In this document: positions 52,925 through 62,000 of the stretch, one piece after another
How the letters are laid out: each line of letters begins with the position of its first letter
Numbering within the stretch: the first letter of the stretch is position 1
Source of the DNA: CBDCVO01 sp965223085
GTDB taxonomy: Bacteria > Pseudomonadota > Gammaproteobacteria > Ga0077536
Length of the DNA stretch: 64,000 nucleotides
Reading direction: 5' to 3'
NCBI GenBank assembly: GCA_965223085.1
Contig: OZ244981.1
Location: 2,170,001-2,234,000 of the forward strand
Made by a program: the position numbers and the translations under genes
Notes under the pieces: model-generated
What the model was told of the DNA's origin: nothing
Databases searched by the model: none
What the model saw: the letters and a program-made list of their open reading frames with translations, nothing else

Positions 52925-54301
52925 ATGCAAGATACGCTGAACGGCTACGGTACAACCCGTCGTAGTTTATTATTGGGTGGTGCGGGGGGCGCGCTGGGGC
53001 TTAGCTTATTCGGCATTCACGGCGTGTGCACAGCTAGTGACGAAGTGGCCCATGGTGCTGATTTATTCGGGCCGCTCCAAGATCCTGATGTGAATGGACT
53101 GCGTTTACCGCTTGGATTTCGTTCCCGAATGATCGCTGTTAGCGAACAGACGGTAGCCGGTACGGGATATATCTGGCATCGTTCGCCCGATGGTGGCGCG
53201 ACGTTCGCGACCACCGACGGCGGTTGGGTTTATGTCTCGAACGCGGAGCGTAGTACCGGCGGCGGTGGTGTCGGCGCCGTACGGTTCGATAGCGCCGGCA
53301 ACATCGTCGACGCCTATGCAATTCTTTCGGGAACGTCGCGCAATTGCGCTGGCGGTCCAACGCCGTGGGGGACCTGGTTGTCCTGCGAAGAAGTTAGCGC
53401 GGGCGCAGTATGGGAATGTGATCCCTTCACTTCCGGGTCGCAAGGCAGTCCGCGTCCGCTGATGGGTCGATTCAAGCACGAGGCCGCGGCGGTGGATCCC
53501 GTCAATCGATATGTGTATCTCACCGAGGATCGCCCCGATGGATTGCTGTATCGGTTTCGCCCCACGCGCTACCCAGATTTGGCGTCCGGTACGCTCGAAG
53601 CCGCCGAAATCCTGGATCCTCGTGGCGACGGCCGGCTGAGCCCCAAGGCCACACGACCGCTTGCTTGGCACGCGGTTCCGGATCCCACTGTCTCCGCAGG
53701 TCTCGCGACGCGTTATCAAGTCGCCGCGGCGACGACGTTCAACGGCGGCGAAGGCGCTTGGTACGAAAACGGTCTATGTTATTTCACTACCAAAGGCGAC
53801 AATCGGGTATGGCGACTCGTACTTGCCACCCAAGAGATCTCCATTGTCTATGACAGGGCAAGCAGCGCGACGCCCGAACTAGTAAACGTCGATAATGTTT
53901 TTGTTGCACCGAATGGTGATGTCTATGTGGCGGAGGATCCCGGTGATCTGCAAATTGTCGCGATCACAAGCAGCGGCGCGCTGAAGCCGATCGTGCAACT
54001 TGTGGGTATTTCCGGCACGGAGATCACAGGTCCGTCGTTATCGCCCGACGGCAGTCGACTCTATTTCAGCTCGCAGCGCAATCCCGGCGCTACATTCGAA
54101 GTCACGGGTCCGTTTCTTGGTTCAGCGTCGCTCGCGCAGGTGGTGCCGGCAGTAGGCGGCATGGGACAAGCATTGTTGGTACTCGCTCTCGCGGCAGCGG
54201 CGAAGTTCAAGATAGCGGCGGGGAGAAGATCCGAAACCTCGTGCAATATCCGCGCTAGACGCCGACGACAGGCAGACCCTGCGACAATGATGGCGAGGTG
54301 A
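52925..54301 (+). CDS. PhoX-like (DUF839) Tat-exported protein with a repeat-derived tail
   Basis: The 458-residue protein has a twin-arginine signal (TTRRSLLLGGAGGALGLSLF, Arg12-Arg13) and a beta-propeller region with the PhoX/DUF839 blocks GGPTPWGTWLSCEE, RFKHEAAAVDPVNRYVYLTED and NVFVAPNGDVYVAEDPGD. PhoX enzymes are Ca/Fe phosphatases, but DUF839 members without full ligand sets are common, so activity is unsure. The C-terminus has a hydrophobic segment (ALLVLALAAAA) and basic residues. The last 22 codons run into a dispersed repeat end (54237-54258), so the original stop was probably lost or moved. Confidence 0.85.
   Translation: MQDTLNGYGTTRRSLLLGGAGGALGLSLFGIHGVCTASDEVAHGADLFGPLQDPDVNGLRLPLGFRSRMIAVSEQTVAGTGYIWHRSPDGGATFATTDGGWVYVSNAERSTGGGGVGAVRFDSAGNIVDAYAILSGTSRNCAGGPTPWGTWLSCEEVSAGAVWECDPFTSGSQGSPRPLMGRFKHEAAAVDPVNRYVYLTEDRPDGLLYRFRPTRYPDLASGTLEAAEILDPRGDGRLSPKATRPLAWHAVPDPTVSAGLATRYQVAAATTFNGGEGAWYENGLCYFTTKGDNRVWRLVLATQEISIVYDRASSATPELVNVDNVFVAPNGDVYVAEDPGDLQIVAITSSGALKPIVQLVGISGTEITGPSLSPDGSRLYFSSQRNPGATFEVTGPFLGSASLAQVVPAVGGMGQALLVLALAAAAKFKIAAGRRSETSCNIRARRRRQADPATMMAR
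54237..54258 (-). repeat. Dispersed repeat, single right end inside a gene's 3' end
   Basis: CCTCGTGCAATATCC followed by GCGCTAG is the right-end form of the family (one change: GCGC for GGGC). It encodes part of the last residues of the PhoX-like protein and lies 45 bp before the frameshifted membrane-protein gene. Confidence 0.65.
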
Positions 54302-54302
54302 A

Positions 54303-55005
54303 TTGGAGACGAATACTAAAACGCAATATTTATGCTTGCTCTGTGGCGTGGGTTTCGTGGTGTTGATCACTATCGGGTGGATGGTCGTCGCCGGCTTGGT
54401 ACCCCCGACACAACCGTCCCTCAAAGCCGCTGAGGTCGCGCATTTCTATCGGCAAAATGCCGGTGCGATTCGCTTCGGCGCGCTGCTCGCTGTGATCAGC
54501 ACATCGTTGACGATCCCGTGGATTGCGTTAATCGCTATTCATATGCGCCGTTGTGAAGGCGAATTTCCGGTCCTTACCATCACCCAGATTGTGGCCCCGG
54601 GGCGGCGACGCAGTTTCTACTCTTAAATTACCGTTCGTCATCTGGACCGTTACGGTATTCAGACCGGAGCACGCGCCCGAATTACTATTATTGTTCAGCG
54701 ATTTTGGTTGGTTGTTATTGATTATGCCCATCCCACCAATTTTTATTCAGCTCCTCGCCATGGGGCATGCGATCATGTCGGTTCAGCACGAGCAACCGAT
54801 ATTCCCGCGCTGGGTGGGTTATTTCAATATCTGGGTAGCCGTGCTCTTCATTCCGGGCGGACTCCTCACGTTTTTTAAGACGGGGCCGGTTGCCTGGAAT
54901 GGGCTGCTGGCGTTCTGGATGCCGGTGGTCGTTTTTTTCGCTTGGTATATCGTCATGTTTTTTGTTTTGCGCACTGTCATTCGAGATCGCGCCGCACTTC
55001 ACTAG
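54303..55005 (+). pseudogene. Four-helix membrane protein gene with a one-base frameshift
   Basis: From TTG 54303 (GAGGTG upstream) the protein begins METNTKTQYLCLLCGVGF and reads to TITQIVAPG. A run of four G (54599-54602) is one base too long: removing one gives PGGDAVSTLKLPFVIWTVT and runs on to the stop at 55005. The joined product of some 233 residues has at least four hydrophobic helices (about 10-32, 60-80, 120-145, 185-225). The family is uncharacterised, but is often next to NorE/NorF-type oxidase subunits, as here. A homopolymer error is a fair alternative to true loss. Confidence 0.75.
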
Positions 55006-55014
55006 CCAGTACCC

Positions 55015-55620
55015 GTGTCAAAGCCGACCATGAACGAAACTACGAATAACAGCAAATCCTGTGTCGTTCCGGCGCTGCATGGCGAAGTTGGGGTGTGGGT
55101 GTTCGTGCTCGGAGACATGCTGGTTTTCGGTCTATTTTTCTGCGTCTACAGCTACTATCGTGGACTGGATCCTGACGTTGATGCGACGTCGCAGGTATTG
55201 CTCAATCAACACTACGGCGCGCTCAACACCGTATTGCTGTTATTGAGTTCGTGGCTCGTCGTGCTCGCTGTTATCGACGTACGGGAGCGGCGGGGCGTAC
55301 ATGCGCCACGCTTGGTCGGCGTCGCTTTTTTGTGTGGGCTCGGCTTTAGTGTCGTTACGTTTTTCGAGTACGGCGAAAAACTCAGTGCCGGGATCGGCAT
55401 CACGAAGAATGAGTTTTCCATGTATTACTATATCTTCACGGGTATTCACTTCATCCAGGTGTTGATCGGCATGGGCGTGTTCGGGTACCTGTACCTAATG
55501 GTTCGTGACGATATGCGTGCTGAGCGCGACCTACGTGTATTCGAAAGCGGTGGTATCTTTTGGCACAAGGTGGATTTGCTGTGGATCGTGTTGTTCCCGC
55601 TGTTATATCGGCTGCGATGA
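55015..55620 (+). CDS. norE: Heme-copper oxidase subunit III-family protein (NorE-like)
   Basis: The 201-residue protein has five hydrophobic helices and the subunit III pattern HGEVGVWVFVLGDMLVFGLF, SMYYYIFTGIHFIQVLIG and GIFWHKVDLLWIVLFPLLY. It lacks the two extra N-terminal helices of long CoxC, as NorE/CyoC-type proteins do. NorE helps nitric oxide reductase or quinol oxidases to assemble; the catalytic subunits are absent from this window. The start is GTG 55015 or ATG 55030. It overlaps the small third gene by 4 bp. Confidence 0.85.
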   Translation: MSKPTMNETTNNSKSCVVPALHGEVGVWVFVLGDMLVFGLFFCVYSYYRGLDPDVDATSQVLLNQHYGALNTVLLLLSSWLVVLAVIDVRERRGVHAPRLVGVAFLCGLGFSVVTFFEYGEKLSAGIGITKNEFSMYYYIFTGIHFIQVLIGMGVFGYLYLMVRDDMRAERDLRVFESGGIFWHKVDLLWIVLFPLLYRLR

Positions 55621-55897
55621 ACGACGTAATCAAACACGCCGTCACGCTCATTTGGTTGGTACTGGTAGCAGCGACAGTGCTTTCATGGTGGATCGGAACC
55701 ACAGCCAGTGTTGCACCGGCCCGCAACGCGACGCTGGTTTCGACCAGCGTGATCATTGTTGCGTTTATAAAAGTGCGCTTCGTGATCCGGTATTTTATGG
55801 AAGTCCGACCGCGTCACTGGCGCTCAAATTCGTGTCCGACGCCTGGGTTGTACACGTCGCCGCAGCGATACTCATACTTTACTGGCAAACGGTGTAA
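55617..55897 (+). pseudogene. Cytochrome oxidase subunit IV-family protein (NorF-like) gene with a one-base frameshift
   Basis: ATG 55617 overlaps the norE stop. The first frame gives MNDVIKHAVTLIWLVLVAAT and VAFIKVRFVIRYFMEV, the pattern of COX4_pro/NorF. Past about 55804 the second frame gives TASLALKFVSDAWVVHVAAA and a third helix ending at the stop 55895-55897. One base has been lost near 55803-55806. Without the shift, the reading continues into the repeat element and ends at 55940, a length and sequence unlike the family. Joined length is about 93 residues. Confidence 0.75.
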
Positions 55898-55899
55898 GC

Positions 55900-56044
55900 A
55901 GCCTGGATATTGCACGAGGCGCTCACTGCGTTTGTGTTAATAGCTTGAGGATTCTAGGGTTATCATTGCTTGGCGGTAATGTCGCCATGATGCAAATGTC
56001 GGCGCACTGGTTACTACCGTGGTGCTCGTGAGATATCCAGGCTG
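55900..56044. repeat. Two-ended dispersed repeat element (about 145 bp)
   Basis: The left end AGCCTGGATATTGCACGAGG continues with CGCTCA, nearly the same as 14047-14073; the right end GATATCCAGGCT is its inverse. Both ends here carry the compensating T/A change (CCTGG, CCAGG), so the inverted pairing is kept, a sign of a selected or recently mobilised structure. It fills the whole gap between the NorF-like frame's stop and dinB. Confidence 0.78.
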
Positions 56045-56052
56045 GGCAGCGC

Positions 56053-57291
56053 TTATCGAGACGTGAACGTTTTTTCTTCTTCGCGGTGGTCGAGAAAGTC
56101 TAGATTTACACCGCGCTCTGCGAGCGTACCGTCGTGAATAAGATCCCTAGCGCGCCGCACGGCGCCGTCGCCAAAGCGCTCACGAAGATAATCAATCATC
56201 GTCTCCAGCTCGCGCTGACGCTTGTCTTCGAATAAATCGGATTGCAGCGCTTGTTGGTGCCAATCCAAATCAAAGGCCGCCAAACCAACTAGCCGAAACG
56301 GGCCCAAATGCGCGATATCAGCGAGCAATTTTTGCGACACAGCAAAGAAGATGGCAGCCGTGTCGGTGGGTTTCGTCAGGTGTATTTGGCGAGTGAGCAT
56401 TTCAAAGCGGGTTGTTTTCAGTCGCACGCGTACGCCGCCGGCAACGTAGTGTTTAGCCCGCAAGCGGCGGGCAACTCGCTGTGCCGCGCGGCGCAAATGT
56501 CGCTCGATGTCTTCACGTGAGGAAATGTCTTCGCTCAGCGTTCGCTCCGAACCGATGCTTTTGCTTGCTCGCCCACGGATCACGGGCCGAGGGTCGATTG
56601 CGTGCGCGAGTTGAAAGAATTGAGAACCACCTACCCCAAAGTGCTGCCGGAGCTCACGTTCGTCGGAGTTCGCAACGTCACCGATCGTCGCCAGGCCGAG
56701 TGCCTGCAGTTTTGCGGTCGTTTTCTTACCCACCCCCCACAGCTTGCCGACGGGCAGCGGTGCCAGCCAGGCTGCCGCACGATGTGGCGGTACCAGCACG
56801 AGGCCATTGGGTTTAGCGTGCCCACTGGCGACTTTAGCGACGTATTTAGTTGCTGAAATACCAACTGAAATATCTAGACGCGTGGCCTCACGAACCGCGT
56901 TTTTGATTTTTTGCCCGATAACCGCTGGCGCTCCAAAAATGTGCGCCGATCCAGATACATCCAAAAAGGCCTCGTCCAAAGACAGCGGTTCTACCGCGGG
57001 TGAAAAATCACCCAACACGTGCATCACGTGTTTTGAGATTTCCTCATAACGCTCGAAGCGAGGCGGTACGATGATAGCCTGAGGGCAAAGGCGCCGGGCG
57101 GCGGCGATCGGCATCGCGCTACCCACGCCGTAGGGTCGTGCCTCGTAGCTCGCCGTGAGCACGACGCCGCGCGGACTGTTGGGCCCCACCAGTATGGGTT
57201 TGCCGCGCAGGTTCGGGTCGTCGAGTTGTTCTACGGCCGCATAAAACGCATCCATGTCGGCGTGCGCTACGATTCTGGTCCAGCCGCTCAT
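56053..57291 (-). CDS. dinB: DNA polymerase IV
   Basis: The 412-residue Y-family polymerase has HADMDAFYAAVEQLDDPNLR, VVLTASYEARPYGVGSAMPI and SLDEAFLDVSGSAHIFG, including the metal-binding Asp and Glu residues, then the HhH region LPVGKLWGVGKKTTAKL. A beta-clamp-binding-like Q-x-x-x-L-F (QQALQSDLF) lies near the end. It bypasses damaged template bases. It is about 60 residues longer than E. coli DinB, mostly in the C-terminal part. I saw no clear LexA box in the 213 bp upstream. Confidence 0.94.
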   Translation of the reverse strand: MSGWTRIVAHADMDAFYAAVEQLDDPNLRGKPILVGPNSPRGVVLTASYEARPYGVGSAMPIAAARRLCPQAIIVPPRFERYEEISKHVMHVLGDFSPAVEPLSLDEAFLDVSGSAHIFGAPAVIGQKIKNAVREATRLDISVGISATKYVAKVASGHAKPNGLVLVPPHRAAAWLAPLPVGKLWGVGKKTTAKLQALGLATIGDVANSDERELRQHFGVGGSQFFQLAHAIDPRPVIRGRASKSIGSERTLSEDISSREDIERHLRRAAQRVARRLRAKHYVAGGVRVRLKTTRFEMLTRQIHLTKPTDTAAIFFAVSQKLLADIAHLGPFRLVGLAAFDLDWHQQALQSDLFEDKRQRELETMIDYLRERFGDGAVRRARDLIHDGTLAERGVNLDFLDHREEEKTFTSR

Positions 57292-57504
57292 GGCGAAAGC
57301 TTAACCTGAACGCTGAATATGAGGCCAGTGCCGGTCGCTCGCGTTGTTCTTCTACCGGGGCGAGGAGGTGCCGTGGACCTTGAGGCGGCACCGCGGAGCT
57401 GGGCGCTGACGTCGGCGCGGATCAGCATTTGTATCGCGTTGGGCCAGCTTAGAATACGAGTCGCTCCGTACGTTTTTTTGTGCTCCTGATGAGGGTGTTA
57501 CACT

Positions 57505-58419
57505 GTGACAAACAATGAGGTATCGCCCGTGACTAGCGCTGCATATGAATATCAGCCAAAACAGGTCGAGAATATCGTTGTGCGAGCATTCGCATTCGAA
57601 TTTCCCGCGGATCTCGATCCGATTTGGGTGCCCGGTAACCTGGTGCGATCACATCTGTTCAACGGCTTGTCGCTGACCATGCCGTACCTCGAGCCGTATT
57701 TGATTAAAAGTACCCAGAAGGCAATGGAATTCATCGACGAACCTCGGTTGTTGGAGGACATGCGGGGTTTTAACGGTCAAGAAGCACGGCACTATCAATG
57801 CCACCGGCGCCTCAATGAACTACTCAAAGCAAACGGGTATCCCGAACTCGCAACAGTCGAGCAGCGTATGGAGCGGTCGTTCGAACGCTTATCACGCAGG
57901 AGTCTGCGCACTCAGCTCGCCTACAACGCCGGTTTTGAGTGTATGACCAACGGGTTTACGCATTGGCTGATAAACAAGCGGATCAAGCTGTTCCGTAATG
58001 CCTCAGCGCACGTCGCGTCCTTTTGGTTGATGCACATGGTAGAAGAGACCGAGCATAAGACGGTCGCGTTTGACGTCTACATGGCTTATTCAGGCAAGTA
58101 TCTGCCGCGCGCTATAGGTGTCTTTCACGGCTCGCTACACCTGATCGGATGGGGTTTGATCGGCATGTGGACGGCGCTTAAGAAAGACAAAGCCTTAACT
58201 CGTCCGCGACATTTTGTCAGTTTCGTCCGCGAGATGTCGTCGTTGGTCTTTCATGTCGGCCCCTATTTGTTACGTGCGCTACTACCTTGGCATAACCCGC
58301 GCTGCGAAGATGATCCCAAATGGATGAAAGACTGGGTTGTTGGTCATGCGAAACTCCGGGCCGGCGAATTAATTCCTTTGATCGATACACAAAGTTCAGA
58401 TATGCCCGTGCCATTCTAG
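57505..58419 (+). CDS. PF10118-family predicted metal-dependent hydrolase / di-iron protein
   Basis: The 304-residue protein has the PF10118 pattern: RAFAFEFPADLDPIWVPGN, MRGFNGQEARHYQCH and HMVEETEHKTVAFDVY. The E-x-x-H pair in GQEARHY and EETEHK, plus Glu upstream, recall ferritin-like di-iron proteins. The role of the family is not established; members occur in steroid- and aromatic-degrading bacteria. It starts at GTG 57505. A dispersed repeat end follows 10 bp after its stop, before the SOI-like gene. Confidence 0.85.
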   Translation: MTNNEVSPVTSAAYEYQPKQVENIVVRAFAFEFPADLDPIWVPGNLVRSHLFNGLSLTMPYLEPYLIKSTQKAMEFIDEPRLLEDMRGFNGQEARHYQCHRRLNELLKANGYPELATVEQRMERSFERLSRRSLRTQLAYNAGFECMTNGFTHWLINKRIKLFRNASAHVASFWLMHMVEETEHKTVAFDVYMAYSGKYLPRAIGVFHGSLHLIGWGLIGMWTALKKDKALTRPRHFVSFVREMSSLVFHVGPYLLRALLPWHNPRCEDDPKWMKDWVVGHAKLRAGELIPLIDTQSSDMPVPF

Positions 58420-58429
58420 CAGTTTACTA

Positions 58430-58459
58430 CTGCGGTCCCTATGCGCTATCCGGGCTAGT
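58430..58459 (-). repeat. Dispersed repeat, single right end
   Basis: ACTGCGGTCC followed by GCGCTATCCGGGCTAG: the right-end form. The block CxGCGGTCC before the end also occurs at 14143 and 43243. It lies between the PF10118 and SOI-like genes. Confidence 0.65.
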
Positions 58460-58519
58460 TGGCGTCTACTGATAGACTCATTTTCTATATTATTCCGTAT
58501 AAAGAGGAGCGAAAAGTCC

Positions 58520-58990
58520 GTGGAGCGACTACAAAAAGTTATGATTGGCAACGGCCTGCTCGTTATTCTCGTCGCGATGTTGGCGGGTTTTATGTTGATG
58601 TTTTCTCTGCTTGGTGGGGTTGAAATTTGGCCCGGTAAGATCGTATCCGTCCCTATGTATGGAACGACCGACGGCTGGGTGAGAGCCCATACCGGCGGTT
58701 CTCTAAACGGCGTGCTCGTTATTGTCGTCGCGCTCGCGATGCCATTCTTAAGGTTAAGCGAGTTTATGCAAAAGTTCACAGCCTATGGTTTTATCTATAT
58801 CGCTTGGTCGTTCACGGTTTTTTATTGGTTAGGCAACGCCTCTAGTAATCGCGCGCTGAGTCTCGGACCCAATCCTCTGGGTGAGCCGGATATGATTGGC
58901 CTGATTGGCTTTTTGCCCGGCTTGCCGAGTGTCGTATTGGTAATAATACTGTTGGCCGCCGGCGCAAAAAGCGTTTTATCGAAGGGTTAG
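58520..58990 (+). CDS. Small membrane protein resembling styrene oxide isomerase (StyC)
   Basis: A 156-residue protein with four hydrophobic helices (about 8-32, 60-78, 88-106, 128-150). It contains GWVRAHTGGSLNGVLVIVVA, FYWLGN and NRALSLGPNPLGEPDMIG. From memory, StyC styrene oxide isomerases have GWARAHSG..LNG..VI, FYLF(S)N and NRGLTFGPN in the same order, with heme-ligand His58, Asn64 and Tyr103. Here the matching residues are His57, Asn63 and Tyr102. SOI opens an epoxide to an aldehyde on a heme b. Start GTG has GAGGAG 10 bp upstream. No styrene monooxygenase is present, so substrate is unknown. Confidence 0.72.
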   Translation: MERLQKVMIGNGLLVILVAMLAGFMLMFSLLGGVEIWPGKIVSVPMYGTTDGWVRAHTGGSLNGVLVIVVALAMPFLRLSEFMQKFTAYGFIYIAWSFTVFYWLGNASSNRALSLGPNPLGEPDMIGLIGFLPGLPSVVLVIILLAAGAKSVLSKG

Positions 58991-59044
58991 CGCGAATGCT
59001 AGCGCAGGAGAGGTTCATCTGGCCGCTGAATATGCCGCGCGAGT

Positions 59045-62000
59045 TCATGTTCTCGTATCTACGTTGACGCTGCTGCGACGATTGGGATTTGATGCAGCGT
59101 CGAGCAGAATCGACGGGGCATTGTGAGACTCGGTGATGATCACATCTTTTTCAAATAGGGCATCTTGCAAGGCCGCTGCCAGCGCGTGCAAGGGTGCACC
59201 GCCGCCCTCACCGCAGCCTTTGGCCCCGCTGTAGCTGAACGGTGAGGGTGTTTCCATGGAAACGCATTTTAGATCGGGCATGTTCAGCGCGCTGATCGGC
59301 GCATAATCGGTAAACGTCGCAGTAGTCAGATTGCCTTGTTCATCGAACTGAAAAGCTTCCTGCAGCGCCGCGCCGATCCCGTGGCAAGTCGCGCCGTGCA
59401 CCTGTCCTGCGACAATTTTAGGATTGATCGCCACGCCGCAATCGTCGATCACCGCGTAGTCGAGGATCTGTGGGTGCCAGGTCTGCGGGTCGACTTCGAC
59501 TACGGCGATATGTACTTGCGCCGCGTAAGTCAACGTTTGATTGCCAAATTTCTTTTCGACATCGGGAAGTTCAAACGGCGGTTTATAAATGTGGTGTACA
59601 TTGAGATCGATGTCGCGCACATCTTCAGCGACCGCTGCGGTGTTACAGTTCGCGAGGTTCGATAGCATCCAATAATTGATGGCCCGTTCGGGCTCTCCGC
59701 TAACACTGAGCTGCGGACCCATGTCGCCAACACCAAACTCAAGTTCTTCCTCGTTTGCCTGCAGCGCATGTGCAGCGAGCCGTTTAAGTTGAGCTTTTAA
59801 TTTCTGCGCGGCGCCATATGCTGCTGATAGACCCGTAACCGCGAATTGGCTCGCAATAGTGCCGGATAAGCCGCCATAGCTATTCCAGTCGCTGTCGAAA
59901 CCCGGACGCACCGTAACCATATCGGGTCCGATATTGAGTTCATCGGCAACGACTTGCGCTGTTGTCGTCTCGTGGCCTTGGCCCTGCGGCACGGAACCAA
60001 GCGTGACTACTACCGAGCCGTCTAAACCGATCTTGATCCGGGCCCCCTCATTGTTACCCGAGAATGGGGATTCAGGATTGACGTATAAAACCTGGCCGAA
60101 ATTGTTGGTGCCAGAATCCAAGGTTGTACCGATCCCGATCCCGAGCAAACGACCTTGCTCGCGTGCCTGGCTTTGCTGTTCACGCCAACGGTCGTAGCCG
60201 ATGAGTTCCTTAGCACGCGCAAGCATCTGCGGATAGTCACCGGAATCATAAATATTGCCGTTCGGTGTCGTGTACGGAAACTGCGCCGGCTGAATATAGT
60301 TGCGCAGACGCATTTCGTCAGCCGGAATTCCCAGTTCATGTGCGCAAATATCGATTACGCGTTCCATAAACCATAAATGTTGCAAGCGCGAGTAACCACG
60401 ATTCGGTGTGCACGGCGCTTTGTTGCTGACTACTTGGGTGAAATCTATATGTAAGTTGCGGAGTTTGTAGGTCGCGGGATAGACCTGCGCCCAGATCGCG
60501 CAACCCAAGGGCTCATAACGCGTGTACGCACCACAGTCGTCCAAGTGTCGCGAGCGCAATCCAGTGATCACGCCACTCGCATCGAGCGCGACTTCGGTAT
60601 CGAGAAACGTGCGTTCACCGCCGTGAAACGAGGCCAAGTTATCGCTGCGGGTCTCGATCCATTTAACCGTGGCGCCACCGCTAGCGCGCGACGCTAGCGC
60701 GGCCAATCCCATGTAAGTATGAATAACAGTCTTAGTGCCAAAGTTGCCGCCGACGTCGTGGCTGCGCAGCCGGATCTGCTCGGTGCTGATGCCGAGATAA
60801 GCCGCAATCATCTGCGCCGTTACGCCCGGAAGACCGTTGTTGGAAATTAGGTCGATGTCGCCACGCCGTGACCAGGTTGCGATGGCCCCGGCAGTTTCGA
60901 TCGGCGTGCTCGAAAAGCGATGAAAATGCAGGCGATCGATTTTTATCACGTGTGCGGCCTGCGCGAACGCAGCATCGACTTCGCCGTGGTCCCAGACGCC
61001 GCTAAAAATTACGTTGCTGCCGGCCGCAGCGTGCAAAACAGGATCGTTGTTGAGCGCATCTTCGGAGACTGTGATCGCGCGCCGTGGTTCATAACTCACC
61101 TCAGCCAGCTCAATTGCATCTTCAACGAGCCGCGCGGATTCCGCTACGATCAATACGACGGGTTCCCCGGGATAGCGTACGGTGTCGGTTGCGATACCGT
61201 AATCTTCTACTAGGGCGCCGGGTTCGGCACCGATTTGCATGAACGGTGTGGCTTGCTGTGCCACATCAGCACCGGTCATTACGCAGCGTACCCCGCGTAG
61301 TTCTCGCGCAGCGCTGACGTCGATAGTGAGAATTTTGGCGTGCGCGTAGGGGGAGCGCACAAATCCCATGTGCAGCATATCAGGTGCTTGGTAGTCGTCG
61401 ACAAATAAGCCGAGCCCACGCACTAAGCGTGCGTCCTCCTTGCGGCGCAAGTGTTGCCCAACCCAGCGATTACCGCCGCTGCGATCGACTTCGATGCTGG
61501 TGGCGATGTCTCGCCAGGGGCGCACGGGATCCGGTGGCAGGGTGTGCGCTTGTGCGTGCGTTGCCGCGGCTTGCTCGGCGGTGGCCGCTGCATCGTCGCT
61601 CGGTTCTTTATGGCTGAACAATTTTCGTAAGAACCTGTGCTTGGGGGTCGGTTGAGCTTGTGCTTTTGCGACTAAGGCTTCGAAATGTTCGACGCTGATG
61701 AGCGCGCTTTGCAGGCTGTCGATAGTGCGTTTGATCTCCTTCTCGGCATAGCCGCGCAATCCGCCACCGGCGATCGAAAGGATCTTGCCGTGGATCTGGC
61801 TCGTGCCATGCCAGTTGACGCGGGTACGATGCGCCCCAAGCTTGTCGAGCTCGAAACCGAGCATGGTGTTATAAGCACTGCCCATGACGCTGCCGCTGGC
61901 GGTGTAGCGGGCGCTCTTGGGCGCGTTGCTCTCCGCGAGGCGCATCTCGGTTGTCGCCAAGCCGTGTACGCGGCCGATCCCGACGCGTATCTTGACCACC

